DNA from: Lentzea atacamensis
GTDB lineage: Bacteria > Actinomycetota > Actinomycetes > Mycobacteriales > Pseudonocardiaceae
NCBI RefSeq assembly: GCF_003269295.1
Contig: NZ_QLTT01000008.1
Span: 203,127 to 267,126, forward strand
Direction: 5' to 3'
DNA: 64,000 bases
Translations under genes and position numbers: made by a program
Part shown: in pieces, positions 1 through 7,852 of the stretch
How positions within the stretch are numbered: position 1 is the stretch's first letter
How the letters are laid out: the number at the start of each line of letters is the position of its first letter
The notes under the pieces: model-generated
Seen by the model: only the letters and a program-made list of their open reading frames with translations
Databases searched by the model: none
Told to the model about the DNA's origin: nothing

Positions 1-1883
1 ACCAGGGGAGTGGTCGGCGTGGGCAGCTCGCGTTCGGGCGTGATCCCGGCGAACCGGCCGAAGCGCGCGGTGAACCGGTTGACCAGCCCGTACTTCAGCC
101 AGGTCGGCAGCCAGCCCATCGCATAGTGCGACCGCGGCCGCACGCGCCCCTTGTAGTGCTCGTGCAGGAACTCCGCCTTGTAGCTCGCCATGTCGACGTC
201 GACGGGGCAGTCGCGCTTGCACCCCTTGCAGCCCAGGCAGAGATCCAGTGCCTCGGCGACCTCCGGAGACCGCCAGCCGTCCTTGATCACGTCACCCGCG
301 AGCATCTCGAACAGCAGGTGCGCCCGGCCGCGCGTGGAGTGCTTCTCCTCTCGCGTGACCCGGTAGCTCGGGCACATCACGCCGCCCTTGGTGTTCAGGC
401 ACTTGCCGACACCGACGCACCGCCGTGTGTCGCTCGCGAATTCCGCACGTGTCGGAATCCGGGGTGGTGCAACGAGAATCCGCAGGTCCTCGTCGAGCTT
501 TCGCGGCTGCACGATCCGGCCGGGGTTGAGCAGGTTGCCCGGATCGAACGCGTTCTTGAAGTCCTGGAACGCCCTGATCGCCTCGGGCGGGTACATGCGG
601 CTGAGCAGTTCGGACCGCGCCTGGCCGTCGCCGTGCTCGCCGGAGAGGCTGCCGCCGTGGCTCACCACCAGGTCGGCGGCGTCCTCCAGGAACTCGCGGT
701 AGCCGTTCGCCAGGTCGAAGTCGATGCGGACGTGCAGGCAGCCCTCGCCGTAGTGGCCGTAGGTGATGCCGCGCCGGCCGTGCTTCGCGAGCAGCTGGTC
801 GAACTCGCGCAGGTAGGCGCCGAGACGGTCCGGCGGGACGGCCGCGTCCTCCCAGCCCGACCACGCCTCGCCGCCGTCGGGCATGCGGGTGGCGAGTCCG
901 GCACCGTCCTCGCGGATCCGCCAGAGCGCCCGCTGGTGCGCGGGGTCGTGGATGATCATCGAGTTCCTGGTGAGCCTGGCGACGCGCTCGGGGTGGTCCT
1001 CGACCTCCACGAACAGCCAGCTGCGGCCTTCCGGCAGGTCAGGGCGCACCCGCACGTTGCGCACCAGCGCCTCGTCGATGCCTTCGACCGCCAGCGCGTC
1101 TTCGATCTGTGTGACCTGGTCGGCGGCGTCGTAGGTGTCCGCGAAGCCGAGCACGACCAGGACGCGCCGCTCGGGCCGGCGGACCAGCTTCAGCTCGGCG
1201 CCCAGCACCACGACACAGGTGCCCTCGGTGCCGACGAGCTGCTGGGTCAGCGTCGGCGCGTCCAGGGCGTACCCGCTGACCCGGCGGCTGAGCCGGGGAA
1301 ACCACGCCGGGTCGAACGACGGCAGGTCGAACGCGGGTGGGCTCGTCGTGTCGAACGTGCGCCCGTCGGCGGTCAGCACGTGCAGGTTCGTGACGTTCTC
1401 GCTGGTCTTGCCCCACTTCACCGAGTGCGCGCCGCACGCGTTGTTGCCGATCATCCCGCCTATCGTGCAGCGCGAGTGCGTGGACGGATCCGGGCCGAAC
1501 ACGTGGTCGCCCGCCAGGGAGTTCACGCGGTCGAGCACCGCGCCGGGTTGCACGCGGGCCCTGTCGCCGTCGATGTCGATCGCGTTCAGGTACCGGCTGA
1601 AGTCGATCACCAGACCGGTGCCGCACGCGTTGCCCGCGATGGACGTCCCCGCGCCGCGGCTCGTGATCGGCACGCGGTGCTCCGCGGCCAGCCCGACGGC
1701 CGTGACCACTGCGTCGGTCGTGCGTGGACGGACGACGACACGCGGCACGTGGCGGTAGTTCGACGCGTCCGCCGAGTACAGGGCCCGGCTCGCCGGGTCG
1801 TCGAGGACGTCGCCGTCCACGTGACGGTGAAGTTGATCGAGAAACGCCCGCATCACCCGATCATGCCTGGCCGGATGTGACAT
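1..1883 (-). CDS. FAD-binding and Fe-S-binding oxidoreductase (D-2-hydroxyacid / D-lactate dehydrogenase type), partial
   Basis: The gene runs off the left edge of the window; about 627 N-terminal residues are visible, reading from ATG at 1883. The first 270 or so residues form a PCMH-type FAD-binding domain, with the glycine-rich stretch ITSRGAGTSIAGNACG and later PDPSTHSRCTIGGMIGNNACG. An FAD-oxidase C-terminal domain follows, ending near LNPGRIV. Two cysteine-rich iron-sulfur segments come next: CVGVGKC...MCPSY and CLGCKGCKRDCP. This domain order matches the roughly 950-1000-residue YdiJ/D-2-hydroxyglutarate dehydrogenase-like family, which oxidises 2-hydroxyacids and passes electrons on through Fe-S clusters. 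The C-terminal cysteine-rich domain should lie outside the window. The substrate cannot be told from sequence. It is divergent from fabG, with an 80-bp shared upstream region. Confidence 0.88.
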   Translation of the reverse strand, partial: MSHPARHDRVMRAFLDQLHRHVDGDVLDDPASRALYSADASNYRHVPRVVVRPRTTDAVVTAVGLAAEHRVPITSRGAGTSIAGNACGTGLVIDFSRYLNAIDIDGDRARVQPGAVLDRVNSLAGDHVFGPDPSTHSRCTIGGMIGNNACGAHSVKWGKTSENVTNLHVLTADGRTFDTTSPPAFDLPSFDPAWFPRLSRRVSGYALDAPTLTQQLVGTEGTCVVVLGAELKLVRRPERRVLVVLGFADTYDAADQVTQIEDALAVEGIDEALVRNVRVRPDLPEGRSWLFVEVEDHPERVARLTRNSMIIHDPAHQRALWRIREDGAGLATRMPDGGEAWSGWEDAAVPPDRLGAYLREFDQLLAKHGRRGITYGHYGEGCLHVRIDFDLANGYREFLEDAADLVVSHGGSLSGEHGDGQARSELLSRMYPPEAIRAFQDFKNAFDPGNLLNPGRIVQPRKLDEDLRILVAPPRIPTRAEFASDTRRCVGVGKCLNTKGGVMCPSYRVTREEKHSTRGRAHLLFEMLAGDVIKDGWRSPEVAEALDLCLGCKGCKRDCPVDVDMASYKAEFLHEHYKGRVRPRSHYAMGWLPTWLKYGLVNRFTARFGRFAGITPERELPTPTTPL

Positions 1884-1895
1884 GGCTTGCGCCGA

Positions 1896-1915
1896 TACCG
1901 GCCTACCTGCCGGTA
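1896..1915. promoter_or_regulatory. Inverted repeat in the fabG / oxidoreductase divergent promoter
   Basis: TACCGGC at 1896-1902 and GCCGGTA at 1909-1915 are perfect 7-bp arms around a 6-bp spacer, inside the 80-bp region between two divergent genes. Position and symmetry suggest a dimeric regulator site controlling the fatty-acid genes, the oxidoreductase, or both. No regulator gene is adjacent, so the binder is unknown. Confidence 0.4.
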
Positions 1916-1963
1916 GCCGATAGCCTCACCCAGATCAACCAGCAGCGATTCTCGGGAGAGCTA

Positions 1964-2668
1964 GTGAGTCGGTCCGTTCTGGTCACCGGAGGCAACCGCG
2001 GCATCGGCCTCGCGATCGCGCAGGCGTTCGCGGCGCAGGGCGACAAGGTCGCGGTGACCCACCGCGGTTCCGGCGCTCCGGAAGGCCTGCTCGGCGTGAA
2101 GTGCGACGTGACGAACTCGGAGGAGATCGACGCGGCGTTCACCGAGGTCGAGGCCGCGCACGGACCGGTCGAGGTGCTGGTCTGCAACGCGGGCATCACC
2201 CAGGACACGCTGCTGCTGCGCATGAGCGAGGAGCAGTTCACCCAGGTCGTCGACGCGAACCTGACCGGCGCGTTCCGCTTCGCCCAGCGCGCCTCCCGCG
2301 GCATGCTGCGCAAGAAGTTCGGCCGCATCATCTTCATCTCGTCCGTCGTGGGTCTCACCGGCGGCGCCGGCCAGGTCAACTACGCCGCGTCCAAGGCGGG
2401 CATGGTCGGCATGGCGCGGTCGATCGCGCTGGAGCTCGGCTCGCGCAACATCACCGCGAACGTCGTCACGCCCGGCTTCATCACCACCGACATGACGGCC
2501 GAGCTGCCGGAGGCCGTCCGCGAGGCCGCGCTGAAGCAGATCCCGGCCGGTCGTTACGGTGCGGCGGACGAGATCGCGCGCGCCGTCACGTTCCTCGCGG
2601 CGAACGAGGCGGGCTACATCAACGGTGCCGTGCTGCCGGTCGACGGCGGCCTCGGCATGGGCCACTGA
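1964..2668 (+). CDS. fabG: 3-oxoacyl-[acyl-carrier-protein] reductase FabG (MabA type)
   Basis: This is a 234-residue short-chain dehydrogenase that reduces 3-oxoacyl-ACP with NADPH in type II fatty acid elongation in the cytoplasm. The Rossmann motif TGGNRGIG is at residues 7-14. The catalytic Ser-Tyr-Lys appears as SSVVG followed by YAASK. A C-terminal VDGGLGMGH is typical of the family. The GTG at 1964 was chosen because it follows the purine-rich CGGGAGAG and places the glycine motif at the usual distance; upstream in-frame codons read into the divergent promoter. It lies 39 bp before inhA, the mabA-inhA order known from mycobacteria. Its presence does not show that mycolic acids are made. 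Confidence 0.93.
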   Translation: MSRSVLVTGGNRGIGLAIAQAFAAQGDKVAVTHRGSGAPEGLLGVKCDVTNSEEIDAAFTEVEAAHGPVEVLVCNAGITQDTLLLRMSEEQFTQVVDANLTGAFRFAQRASRGMLRKKFGRIIFISSVVGLTGGAGQVNYAASKAGMVGMARSIALELGSRNITANVVTPGFITTDMTAELPEAVREAALKQIPAGRYGAADEIARAVTFLAANEAGYINGAVLPVDGGLGMGH

Positions 2669-2707
2669 AGTTTCCGAGTTTTTCGTACTGCGAAAGGGTT
2701 TAGTCAA

Positions 2708-3475
2708 GTGACCGGACTGCTCGAAGGCAAGCGACTGCTGATCACCGGTGTGATCACCGACGCGTCGATCGCCTTCCACGTCGCACGCGTCGCCCAGGAG
2801 CAGGGCGCCGAGGTCGTGCTGACCGGGTTCGGCCGGATGAGCCTCGTGCAGCGGATCGCCCAGCGCCTGCCCAAGCCCGCACCCGTGGTCGAGCTCGACG
2901 TGCAGAACCAGGAGCACCTGGACACGCTGGCCGACCGCGTGCGTGAGCACGTCGACGGCCTCGACGGTGTCGTGCACGCCATCGGCTTCGCCCCGCAGAG
3001 CTGCCTCGGCGCGCCGTTCATGGACGCGCCGTGGGAGGACGTCTCCGTCGCGATGCACGTCTCGGCGTACTCGTACAAGGCGCTCGTGCAGGCCGTCCGC
3101 CCGTTGCTGTCGCACGGTTCCTCGGTCGTGGGCCTCGACTTCGACGCCCGTCAGGCCTGGCCCGCCTACAACTGGATGGGCGCGGCGAAGGCGGCGTTCG
3201 AGTCGATCAACCGCTACATGGCGCGCGACCTCGGTCCCGACGGCATCCGCGTGAACCTCATCTCGGCGGGCCCGGTGCGCACCATGGCCGCGAAGTCCAT
3301 CCCCGGCTTCTCCGAGCTCGAGAAGATGTGGGGCGAGAAGGCTCCGCTGAGCTGGGACGTCGACGACCCCACGCCGGTCGCGAAGTCGGTCTGCGGCCTG
3401 CTGTCCGACTGGTTCCCCGCCACCACGGGTTCGATGGTCTTCGTCGACGGCGGTGTGCACTTCCTCGGTCTCTGA
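2708..3475 (+). CDS. inhA: NADH-dependent enoyl-[acyl-carrier-protein] reductase (InhA/FabI)
   Basis: This 255-residue protein catalyses the last reduction of the type II fatty acid elongation cycle. It has the InhA-type N-terminus LLITGVITDASIAFHVA, which is the atypical nucleotide-binding loop of FabI/InhA rather than the usual TGxxxGIG. The catalytic tyrosine and lysine are in YNWMGAAKAAF. The C-terminal half carries NLISAGPVRTMAAKSIPGF, close to mycobacterial InhA. It starts with GTG at 2708, with GAAAGGG upstream as ribosome site. It probably forms one operon with fabG. A short inverted repeat (CGGCTC 3484-3489, GAGCCG 3497-3502) lies between it and hemH. Confidence 0.94.
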   Translation: MTGLLEGKRLLITGVITDASIAFHVARVAQEQGAEVVLTGFGRMSLVQRIAQRLPKPAPVVELDVQNQEHLDTLADRVREHVDGLDGVVHAIGFAPQSCLGAPFMDAPWEDVSVAMHVSAYSYKALVQAVRPLLSHGSSVVGLDFDARQAWPAYNWMGAAKAAFESINRYMARDLGPDGIRVNLISAGPVRTMAAKSIPGFSELEKMWGEKAPLSWDVDDPTPVAKSVCGLLSDWFPATTGSMVFVDGGVHFLGL

Positions 3476-3527
3476 CACCTCACCGGCTCGTCGTGTGAGC
3501 CGATCTGGCGTCTGATTGGATGGGGCG

Positions 3528-4553
3528 GTGAGTTTCGATGCGCTGCTCTGGTTGTCGTTCGGTGGCCCAGAGGGTCCTGAGGACGTCCGCCCCTTCCTGG
3601 AGAACGTGGTCCGCGGACGTGGCGTGCCGCCGGAGCGGCTGGACGAGGTCGAGGCCCACTACCAGCACTTCGGCGGCGTGTCGCCGATCAACCGCCTGAA
3701 CCTCGACGCCATCGAGGCGGTCAAGGCCCGCGGCTTCGAGCTGCCGATCTACTTCGGCAACCGCAACTGGCACCCGATGGTCGAGGACACCGTCGCGCAG
3801 ATGAAGGCCGACGGCGTCCAGCGGGCGCTGGTGTTCCCGACGAGCGCCTACGGCGGCTATTCCGCTTGCCGGCAGTACGACGAGGACATCGTGCGGGCGC
3901 TGCAGGCCGTTCCCGGCGGCCCCGAGCTGGTGAAACTGCGCCAGTTCTTCGACCACCCGCTGTTCATCGGTGCCTTCGCCGACGCCGTCCGTGCCGCCGC
4001 CTCGTCGTTGACGGGGTCGTACCGGGTGGTCTTCACCGCGCACTCGGTGCCGGTGTCCGCCGACAAGGCCGCCGGACCGCCCGCCGAGGGCGGGTACCGC
4101 TACTCGCGCCAGGTCGTCGAGGCCTCCCGCCTGGTCGCCGCCGAGCTGGGCGTCACCGAGTACGACGTGGTGTGGCAGTCGCGGTCCGGCCCGCCGCAGA
4201 TCCCGTGGCTCGAACCGGACATCGTCGACCACATCGAAGCCCTGCACGCCAAGGGCGTCACCGGGGTCGTGGTGTGCCCGATCGGGTTCGTGTCCGACCA
4301 CCTCGAGGTGGTGTGGGACCTCGACACCGAGGCCCGCGACCGGGCCGCCGAGCTCGGTATGGAGTTCGCCCGCGCCGCCACCCCGAACTCGGACTCGCGC
4401 TTCGCCGAGCTGGTCGTGGAGCTGGTCGCCGAGCACACGTCCGGTGTGCCCGCGCGGAAGCTCTCGGAGTTCGTCGCCGCGGGCTGCACGGTCAACGGCG
4501 AGCCGTGCGCGCCGTTGTGTTGCGAACCGGTCAAGAGGCCTGTCCGGAGCTAG
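3528..4553 (+). CDS. hemH: Ferrochelatase (coproporphyrin III ferrochelatase type) with C-terminal Fe-S cysteines
   Basis: This 341-residue enzyme inserts ferrous iron into the porphyrin. In actinobacteria the family acts on coproporphyrin III, so it is also called CpfC. The N-terminus SFDALLWLSFGGPEGPEDV and the segment VFTAHSVPVSADKA are family signatures, the latter with the metal-site histidine. The C-terminus carries cysteines in CTVNGEPCAPLCCEP, plus a cysteine in YGGYSACRQYDED; these fit the [2Fe-2S] ligands known from mycobacterial ferrochelatase. GTG at 3528 follows GGATGGGG at good spacing; an upstream TTG at 3516 is less likely. Linkage of inhA to hemH is the same as in Mycobacterium. 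Confidence 0.92.
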   Translation: MSFDALLWLSFGGPEGPEDVRPFLENVVRGRGVPPERLDEVEAHYQHFGGVSPINRLNLDAIEAVKARGFELPIYFGNRNWHPMVEDTVAQMKADGVQRALVFPTSAYGGYSACRQYDEDIVRALQAVPGGPELVKLRQFFDHPLFIGAFADAVRAAASSLTGSYRVVFTAHSVPVSADKAAGPPAEGGYRYSRQVVEASRLVAAELGVTEYDVVWQSRSGPPQIPWLEPDIVDHIEALHAKGVTGVVVCPIGFVSDHLEVVWDLDTEARDRAAELGMEFARAATPNSDSRFAELVVELVAEHTSGVPARKLSEFVAAGCTVNGEPCAPLCCEPVKRPVRS

Positions 4554-4595
4554 TGGTGCGTTCCGGACCGTTGGCGAGGTGATTCACGCTCAGCA

Positions 4596-4620
4596 GGGTG
4601 CCTCGCGGCACGATGCACCC
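4596..4620 (+). terminator. Weak hairpin downstream of hemH
   Basis: GGGTGC 4596-4601 pairs with GCACCC 4615-4620, and a nested GTGCC/GGCAC hairpin lies at 4598-4611. It sits in the 144-bp gap between hemH and the ABC exporter and may end the fabG-inhA-hemH transcript. There is no T-tract, so this is only a possible terminator. Confidence 0.3.
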
Positions 4621-4697
4621 GTCTGACCGCGAATTCCCCGGCAACGTTCTGGGTCACACCACTGGACGACCGTTTTCAACGGGTGAAGAATTGGTCG

Positions 4698-5420
4698 ATG
4701 ACCAGTTCCGCGGCCGTTGAGGTCACCGGGCTCCGGGTCCGCCGGCGCAAGCGTCTGGTCCTGCGGGACGTGAGCTGCACGATCCCGCAGGGCAGTGTCA
4801 CCGGGCTGCTCGGCCCCTCCGGCTGCGGCAAGACGACCCTGATGCGTTCGATCGTCGGCGTGCAGATCGTCGAGTCCGGCTCGGTGACGGTGCTCGGCTC
4901 GCCCGTCGGCAACCCCGGCCTGCGCAACAGGATCGGGTACGCGACGCAGAACCCGGCGGTCTACGCCGACCTCACCGTGGCGGAGAACCTGCGCTACTTC
5001 TGCTCGGTGCTGCGCGCTCCCCGTTCCGACGTGGCGCGTGTGATCGACGAGGTCGGGCTGGCGGCGAACGCCTCGCAGCTCGTGTCGTCGTTGTCCGGCG
5101 GCGAGTTGTCCCGGACGAGCCTCGCGGTGGCACTGCTTGGCACGCCTGAGCTGTTGGTGCTCGACGAGCCGACGGTCGGCCTCGATCCGTTGCTGCGTGA
5201 CGAGCTGTGGACGTTGTTCCGCACGTTGGCCTCGCGCGGTGTCACGTTGCTGGTGTCCAGTCATGTCATGGACGAAGCCACTCGCTGCTCGCGGTTGCTG
5301 CTGATGCGCGATGGCGCCCTGCTCGCCGACGACACGCCGGGCTCGTTGCTGTCGACGACTGGCACGGACGACCTGGAGCAGGCCTTCCTCTCGCTGGTCC
5401 GGGCGAGGGAGGCGGCGTGA
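4698..5420 (+). CDS. ABC-2 type exporter ATP-binding protein
   Basis: A 240-residue ATPase with all ABC motifs: Walker A GPSGCGKTTL, Q-loop around YATQNPAVY, signature LSGGELSRTSLA, Walker B LLVLDEPTVGLDP, and the switch histidine in VSSHVMDE. The single-domain, export-type layout resembles DrrA-like or NodI-like ATPases that energise small-molecule or lipid efflux. ATG at 4698 is preferred, with GGGTGAAGAA just upstream; a GTG at 4683 is possible. Its stop overlaps the permease start by four bases (GTGA), so the two are translationally coupled. The substrate cannot be inferred. Confidence 0.9.
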   Translation: MTSSAAVEVTGLRVRRRKRLVLRDVSCTIPQGSVTGLLGPSGCGKTTLMRSIVGVQIVESGSVTVLGSPVGNPGLRNRIGYATQNPAVYADLTVAENLRYFCSVLRAPRSDVARVIDEVGLAANASQLVSSLSGGELSRTSLAVALLGTPELLVLDEPTVGLDPLLRDELWTLFRTLASRGVTLLVSSHVMDEATRCSRLLLMRDGALLADDTPGSLLSTTGTDDLEQAFLSLVRAREAA

Positions 5421-6151
5421 ACACCTCGATCCTGCTCGCCACGACCGCGCGGATCCTCAACCAGTTCCGCCACGACCGCCGCACCGTCGCCCTGATGGTG
5501 CTCATGCCGTCGCTGCTGCTGGTCCTGCTGCGCTTCGTCTTCAACTCCGAGGCCGCCTTCAGCCGCGCCGCTCCCGCGTTGCTGGCCGTTTTCCCGTTCG
5601 CGATCATGTTCATCGTCACGTCGATCACCACGTTGCGGGAACGCACGACGGCGACGCTGGAACGCCTGATGACGATGCCGATCGCCAAGCTGGACCTGCT
5701 CTTCGGTTACGCGCTCGCGTTCGGCGTGGTGGCGCTGGTCCAGGTCCTCGTCGCGGTCGGGGTGTCGCTGTCCTGGCTCGGGCTGTCGATCGGCGGCTCG
5801 GTGTGGCTGCTCGTGGTCATCGCGGGGCTGGACGCGTTGCTGGGCACGGCTCTCGGCCTGTTCGCGAGCGCCTTCGCCCGCACCGAGTTCCAGGCCGTGC
5901 AGTTCATGCCGCTGTTCGTGATGCCGCAGGTGTTGTTGTGCGGGCTGTTCTCTCCGCGCGCGGAGATGACCCCGGTGCTGGAGTGGCTGTCGAACGTCAT
6001 GCCGTTGTCGTACGCGGTCGACGCGCTGACCGCGGTGACGGCGTCCTCCGACATCACGGGCGAACTGGTGAAGGACCTGTCGATCGTGGCGGCGTGCGGG
6101 CTGCTCGCGCTGGTCCTCGGTGCGGTGACGTTGCGCAGGCGGACGCCGTGA
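5417..6151 (+). CDS. ABC-2 type exporter permease
   Basis: This 244-residue membrane protein pairs with the upstream ATPase. About six hydrophobic segments are visible, for example LMVLMPSLLLVLLRFVF, LLAVFPFAIMFIVTSI, and the last near VAACGLLALVLGAV. The ABC2_membrane pattern with TATLERLMTMPIAKLDLLFGYAL and a PLSYAVDALTAV segment is typical of DrrB-like permeases. GTG at 5417 overlaps the ATPase stop. It ends at 6151, one base before the stop of the convergent small gene on the other strand. Confidence 0.88.
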   Translation: MNTSILLATTARILNQFRHDRRTVALMVLMPSLLLVLLRFVFNSEAAFSRAAPALLAVFPFAIMFIVTSITTLRERTTATLERLMTMPIAKLDLLFGYALAFGVVALVQVLVAVGVSLSWLGLSIGGSVWLLVVIAGLDALLGTALGLFASAFARTEFQAVQFMPLFVMPQVLLCGLFSPRAEMTPVLEWLSNVMPLSYAVDALTAVTASSDITGELVKDLSIVAACGLLALVLGAVTLRRRTP

Positions 6152-6530
6152 TCATGACGCGCCGGTCGGTTTGTGCACCAGACGGGCTCTGGCGGCCGCG
6201 CTGAGCGTCGCGACGCAGGTCGTCACCGCGGTCGAGGAAGTCACCTTCGGCCGGCAGTCCGCCTGCATGGTCGCGAAGCCGTCCTCGAGGTACATCAACT
6301 CGAGGCGGGTCTTCCTGACCAGCCGGGCCCGCTGTGCCTCGAACACGCCGAGGTAGCTCTCCTGCGCGTCGTTGTCTCCAATGGAATTGCGCGTCAGTAC
6401 GAACAGGACAACGGCTGCGAGTACGAGTCCTGCCGTGATCGCCAGGTGCGTGGTGCCACGAACGCAGCCTTTCAGCGGCGGTGGCGGCCACGTGGCTGTT
6501 CGGGCGCAGATGACCCGACCGCGTGGTCAT
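6152..6530 (-). pseudogene. Small single-pass membrane protein, apparently frameshifted
   Basis: The C-terminal part reads from a transmembrane segment (HLAITAGLVLAAVVLFVLTR) through FEAQRARLVRKTRLELMYLE to a stop at 6152, and looks like a real small membrane protein. That frame has no ATG or GTG before 6346; a CTG lies at 6475. In another frame an ATG at 6530 overlaps the stop of the upstream gene (ATGA) and gives MTTRSGHLRPNSHVAATAAERLRSWHH, a plausible cytoplasmic N-terminus. The span 6152-6530 is 379 bases, one more than a multiple of three, so a one-base indel near 6440-6475 would join both parts into a roughly 125-residue protein. It is the last gene of the VWA/solute-binding cluster. 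It may be a sequencing error or a true mutation. Confidence 0.5.
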
Positions 6531-7852
6531 CGCCCTTGCAGGGCTCCGATGAGTGACTGCTCGGCGCCCGCCGGGAGCTCGCCGTCGTGGTCGATGGCGA
6601 ACCGGACGATGGCGCGGAACTCGTCGCTGAAGCGCGAGTAGTACGGGGTGACCGGGCGTAATCGGGCGTTCTCGATGGCCCTGAGCAGCGTGCGGGCGTA
6701 CGGGTGCTCGGTGGCGACGCGGCTGTCCTGGTAGACGATGCCGCGGGTGGCGGCGAGGCCGCCCCGTTCGAAGAGCAGCTGCTGGCTGCGCGGGCTCGTG
6801 AGGAACTCGATCAGCGCCTTGGCGGCGCGGGGTTTCGCGGACTTGGCGGAGATCGCCAGGTTCTGTCCACCCAGGGCGCTCGGGCCGGGCAGCGGGGCCA
6901 CCTCGAAGTCGAGCCGGGGCCGGCCGGCGGACTCCTGCTGGTTGCCCTGCAGCACGCGGTGGTTGACCGGCCAGTTGCGCATGAAGACGACCTTGCCGTC
7001 GCGGAACGCCTGTGTGCTCAGCAGTTCCGTGTGCGACCGCGACTCCGGCAGCACCACGGGCTTGTCGCCCTTGAGCCCGTCGGCGAGCCAGCGCAGGGCG
7101 CGCCGCGTGCGGTCGGAGTCGATGACGACCTTGCCGGTCTCGTCGACCACCTCGCCCTTCTCCGCCCAGATCAGCTCCAGGGCGTTCACCGTCAGGCCCT
7201 CGTAGTCCGCGAACTGGCCCGCGTAGCCGGCCGCGAGCCGCGCGTCCTGTTGCGCGCGCAGGGTTTTCGTCGAAACGGTCGTGATCTCCTCCAGCTCGAG
7301 CGGCTCCTCCCGCACGAACTCCTTGCGGTAGAACAGCAAGCCCGCGTCCGTGTTGAACGGCAACGCCCACAGCACGCCCTGGTAGCGGCAGCTCTCCAGC
7401 GGCCGGCGGAGGAACCCGCTGGTGTCCACACCCTCCAGCGGTCTGAGGTGGCCGGACTGGGCGAACTCGGCCGTCCACGTCACGTCGAGGTTGAACACGT
7501 CGACGTTCGGAACCCGTTCCTCGGCCCGCGCGATCATCTCGCTGCGCTGCCCGTCCGCCTCGAGCGGCAGCTCCACGATCTCGGCCGGGTGTTCGGGGTG
7601 CTCGGCGTTCCACTGGTTGATCAGCGCCCGCCGCTGGCCGTCGTCGCTCTGGTCGCGGCCGCTGAGGACGATCAGCTTGCCCTTCTCCCACTCGGTGGAC
7701 TCGCGGAACAGCGGCTGCACACCGTTGGTGAACAGGATCGTCAGCACGACCCCGACCGCCAGGCCCATCGCGAGCCACGAGCGGTTCGCCCAGACGACGC
7801 CCGGCGGGCCCAGCCTGGGGCGCGCGGCCCAGATCCGCTTCAGCCACCTCAT
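6527..7852 (-). CDS. Membrane-anchored extracellular solute-binding protein (family 1 type)
   Basis: This is a 441-residue protein with a basic N-terminus, one uncleaved-looking hydrophobic anchor at about residues 25-47 (WLAMGLAVGVVLTILFT), and a large extracellular domain. The domain has features of sugar-type periplasmic binding proteins: LINQWNAEHPEHP, DVFNLDVTWTAEFAQSGHLRPLE, a middle WALPFNTDAGLLFYRKEF, and SPRSQQLLFERGGLAATR near the end. No lipobox is present. There is no ABC permease or ATPase nearby, so import is doubtful and a sensing role is more likely. Its ATG overlaps the stop of the upstream VWA gene by four bases (ATGA), which implies coupled translation. Confidence 0.8.
   Translation of the reverse strand: MRWLKRIWAARPRLGPPGVVWANRSWLAMGLAVGVVLTILFTNGVQPLFRESTEWEKGKLIVLSGRDQSDDGQRRALINQWNAEHPEHPAEIVELPLEADGQRSEMIARAEERVPNVDVFNLDVTWTAEFAQSGHLRPLEGVDTSGFLRRPLESCRYQGVLWALPFNTDAGLLFYRKEFVREEPLELEEITTVSTKTLRAQQDARLAAGYAGQFADYEGLTVNALELIWAEKGEVVDETGKVVIDSDRTRRALRWLADGLKGDKPVVLPESRSHTELLSTQAFRDGKVVFMRNWPVNHRVLQGNQQESAGRPRLDFEVAPLPGPSALGGQNLAISAKSAKPRAAKALIEFLTSPRSQQLLFERGGLAATRGIVYQDSRVATEHPYARTLLRAIENARLRPVTPYYSRFSDEFRAIVRFAIDHDGELPAGAEQSLIGALQGR

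Noticed and set aside
126..1880. Long plus-strand frame opposite the FAD oxidoreductase
   Set aside because: Composition is Arg/Val/His/Ala-rich without motifs, and it is the mirror of a clear coding frame on the other strand.
5207..5416. Extended N-terminus of the first ABC permease
   Set aside because: It would lie inside the ATPase gene in another frame; GTG 5417 overlaps the ATPase stop by four bases and begins a normal permease.
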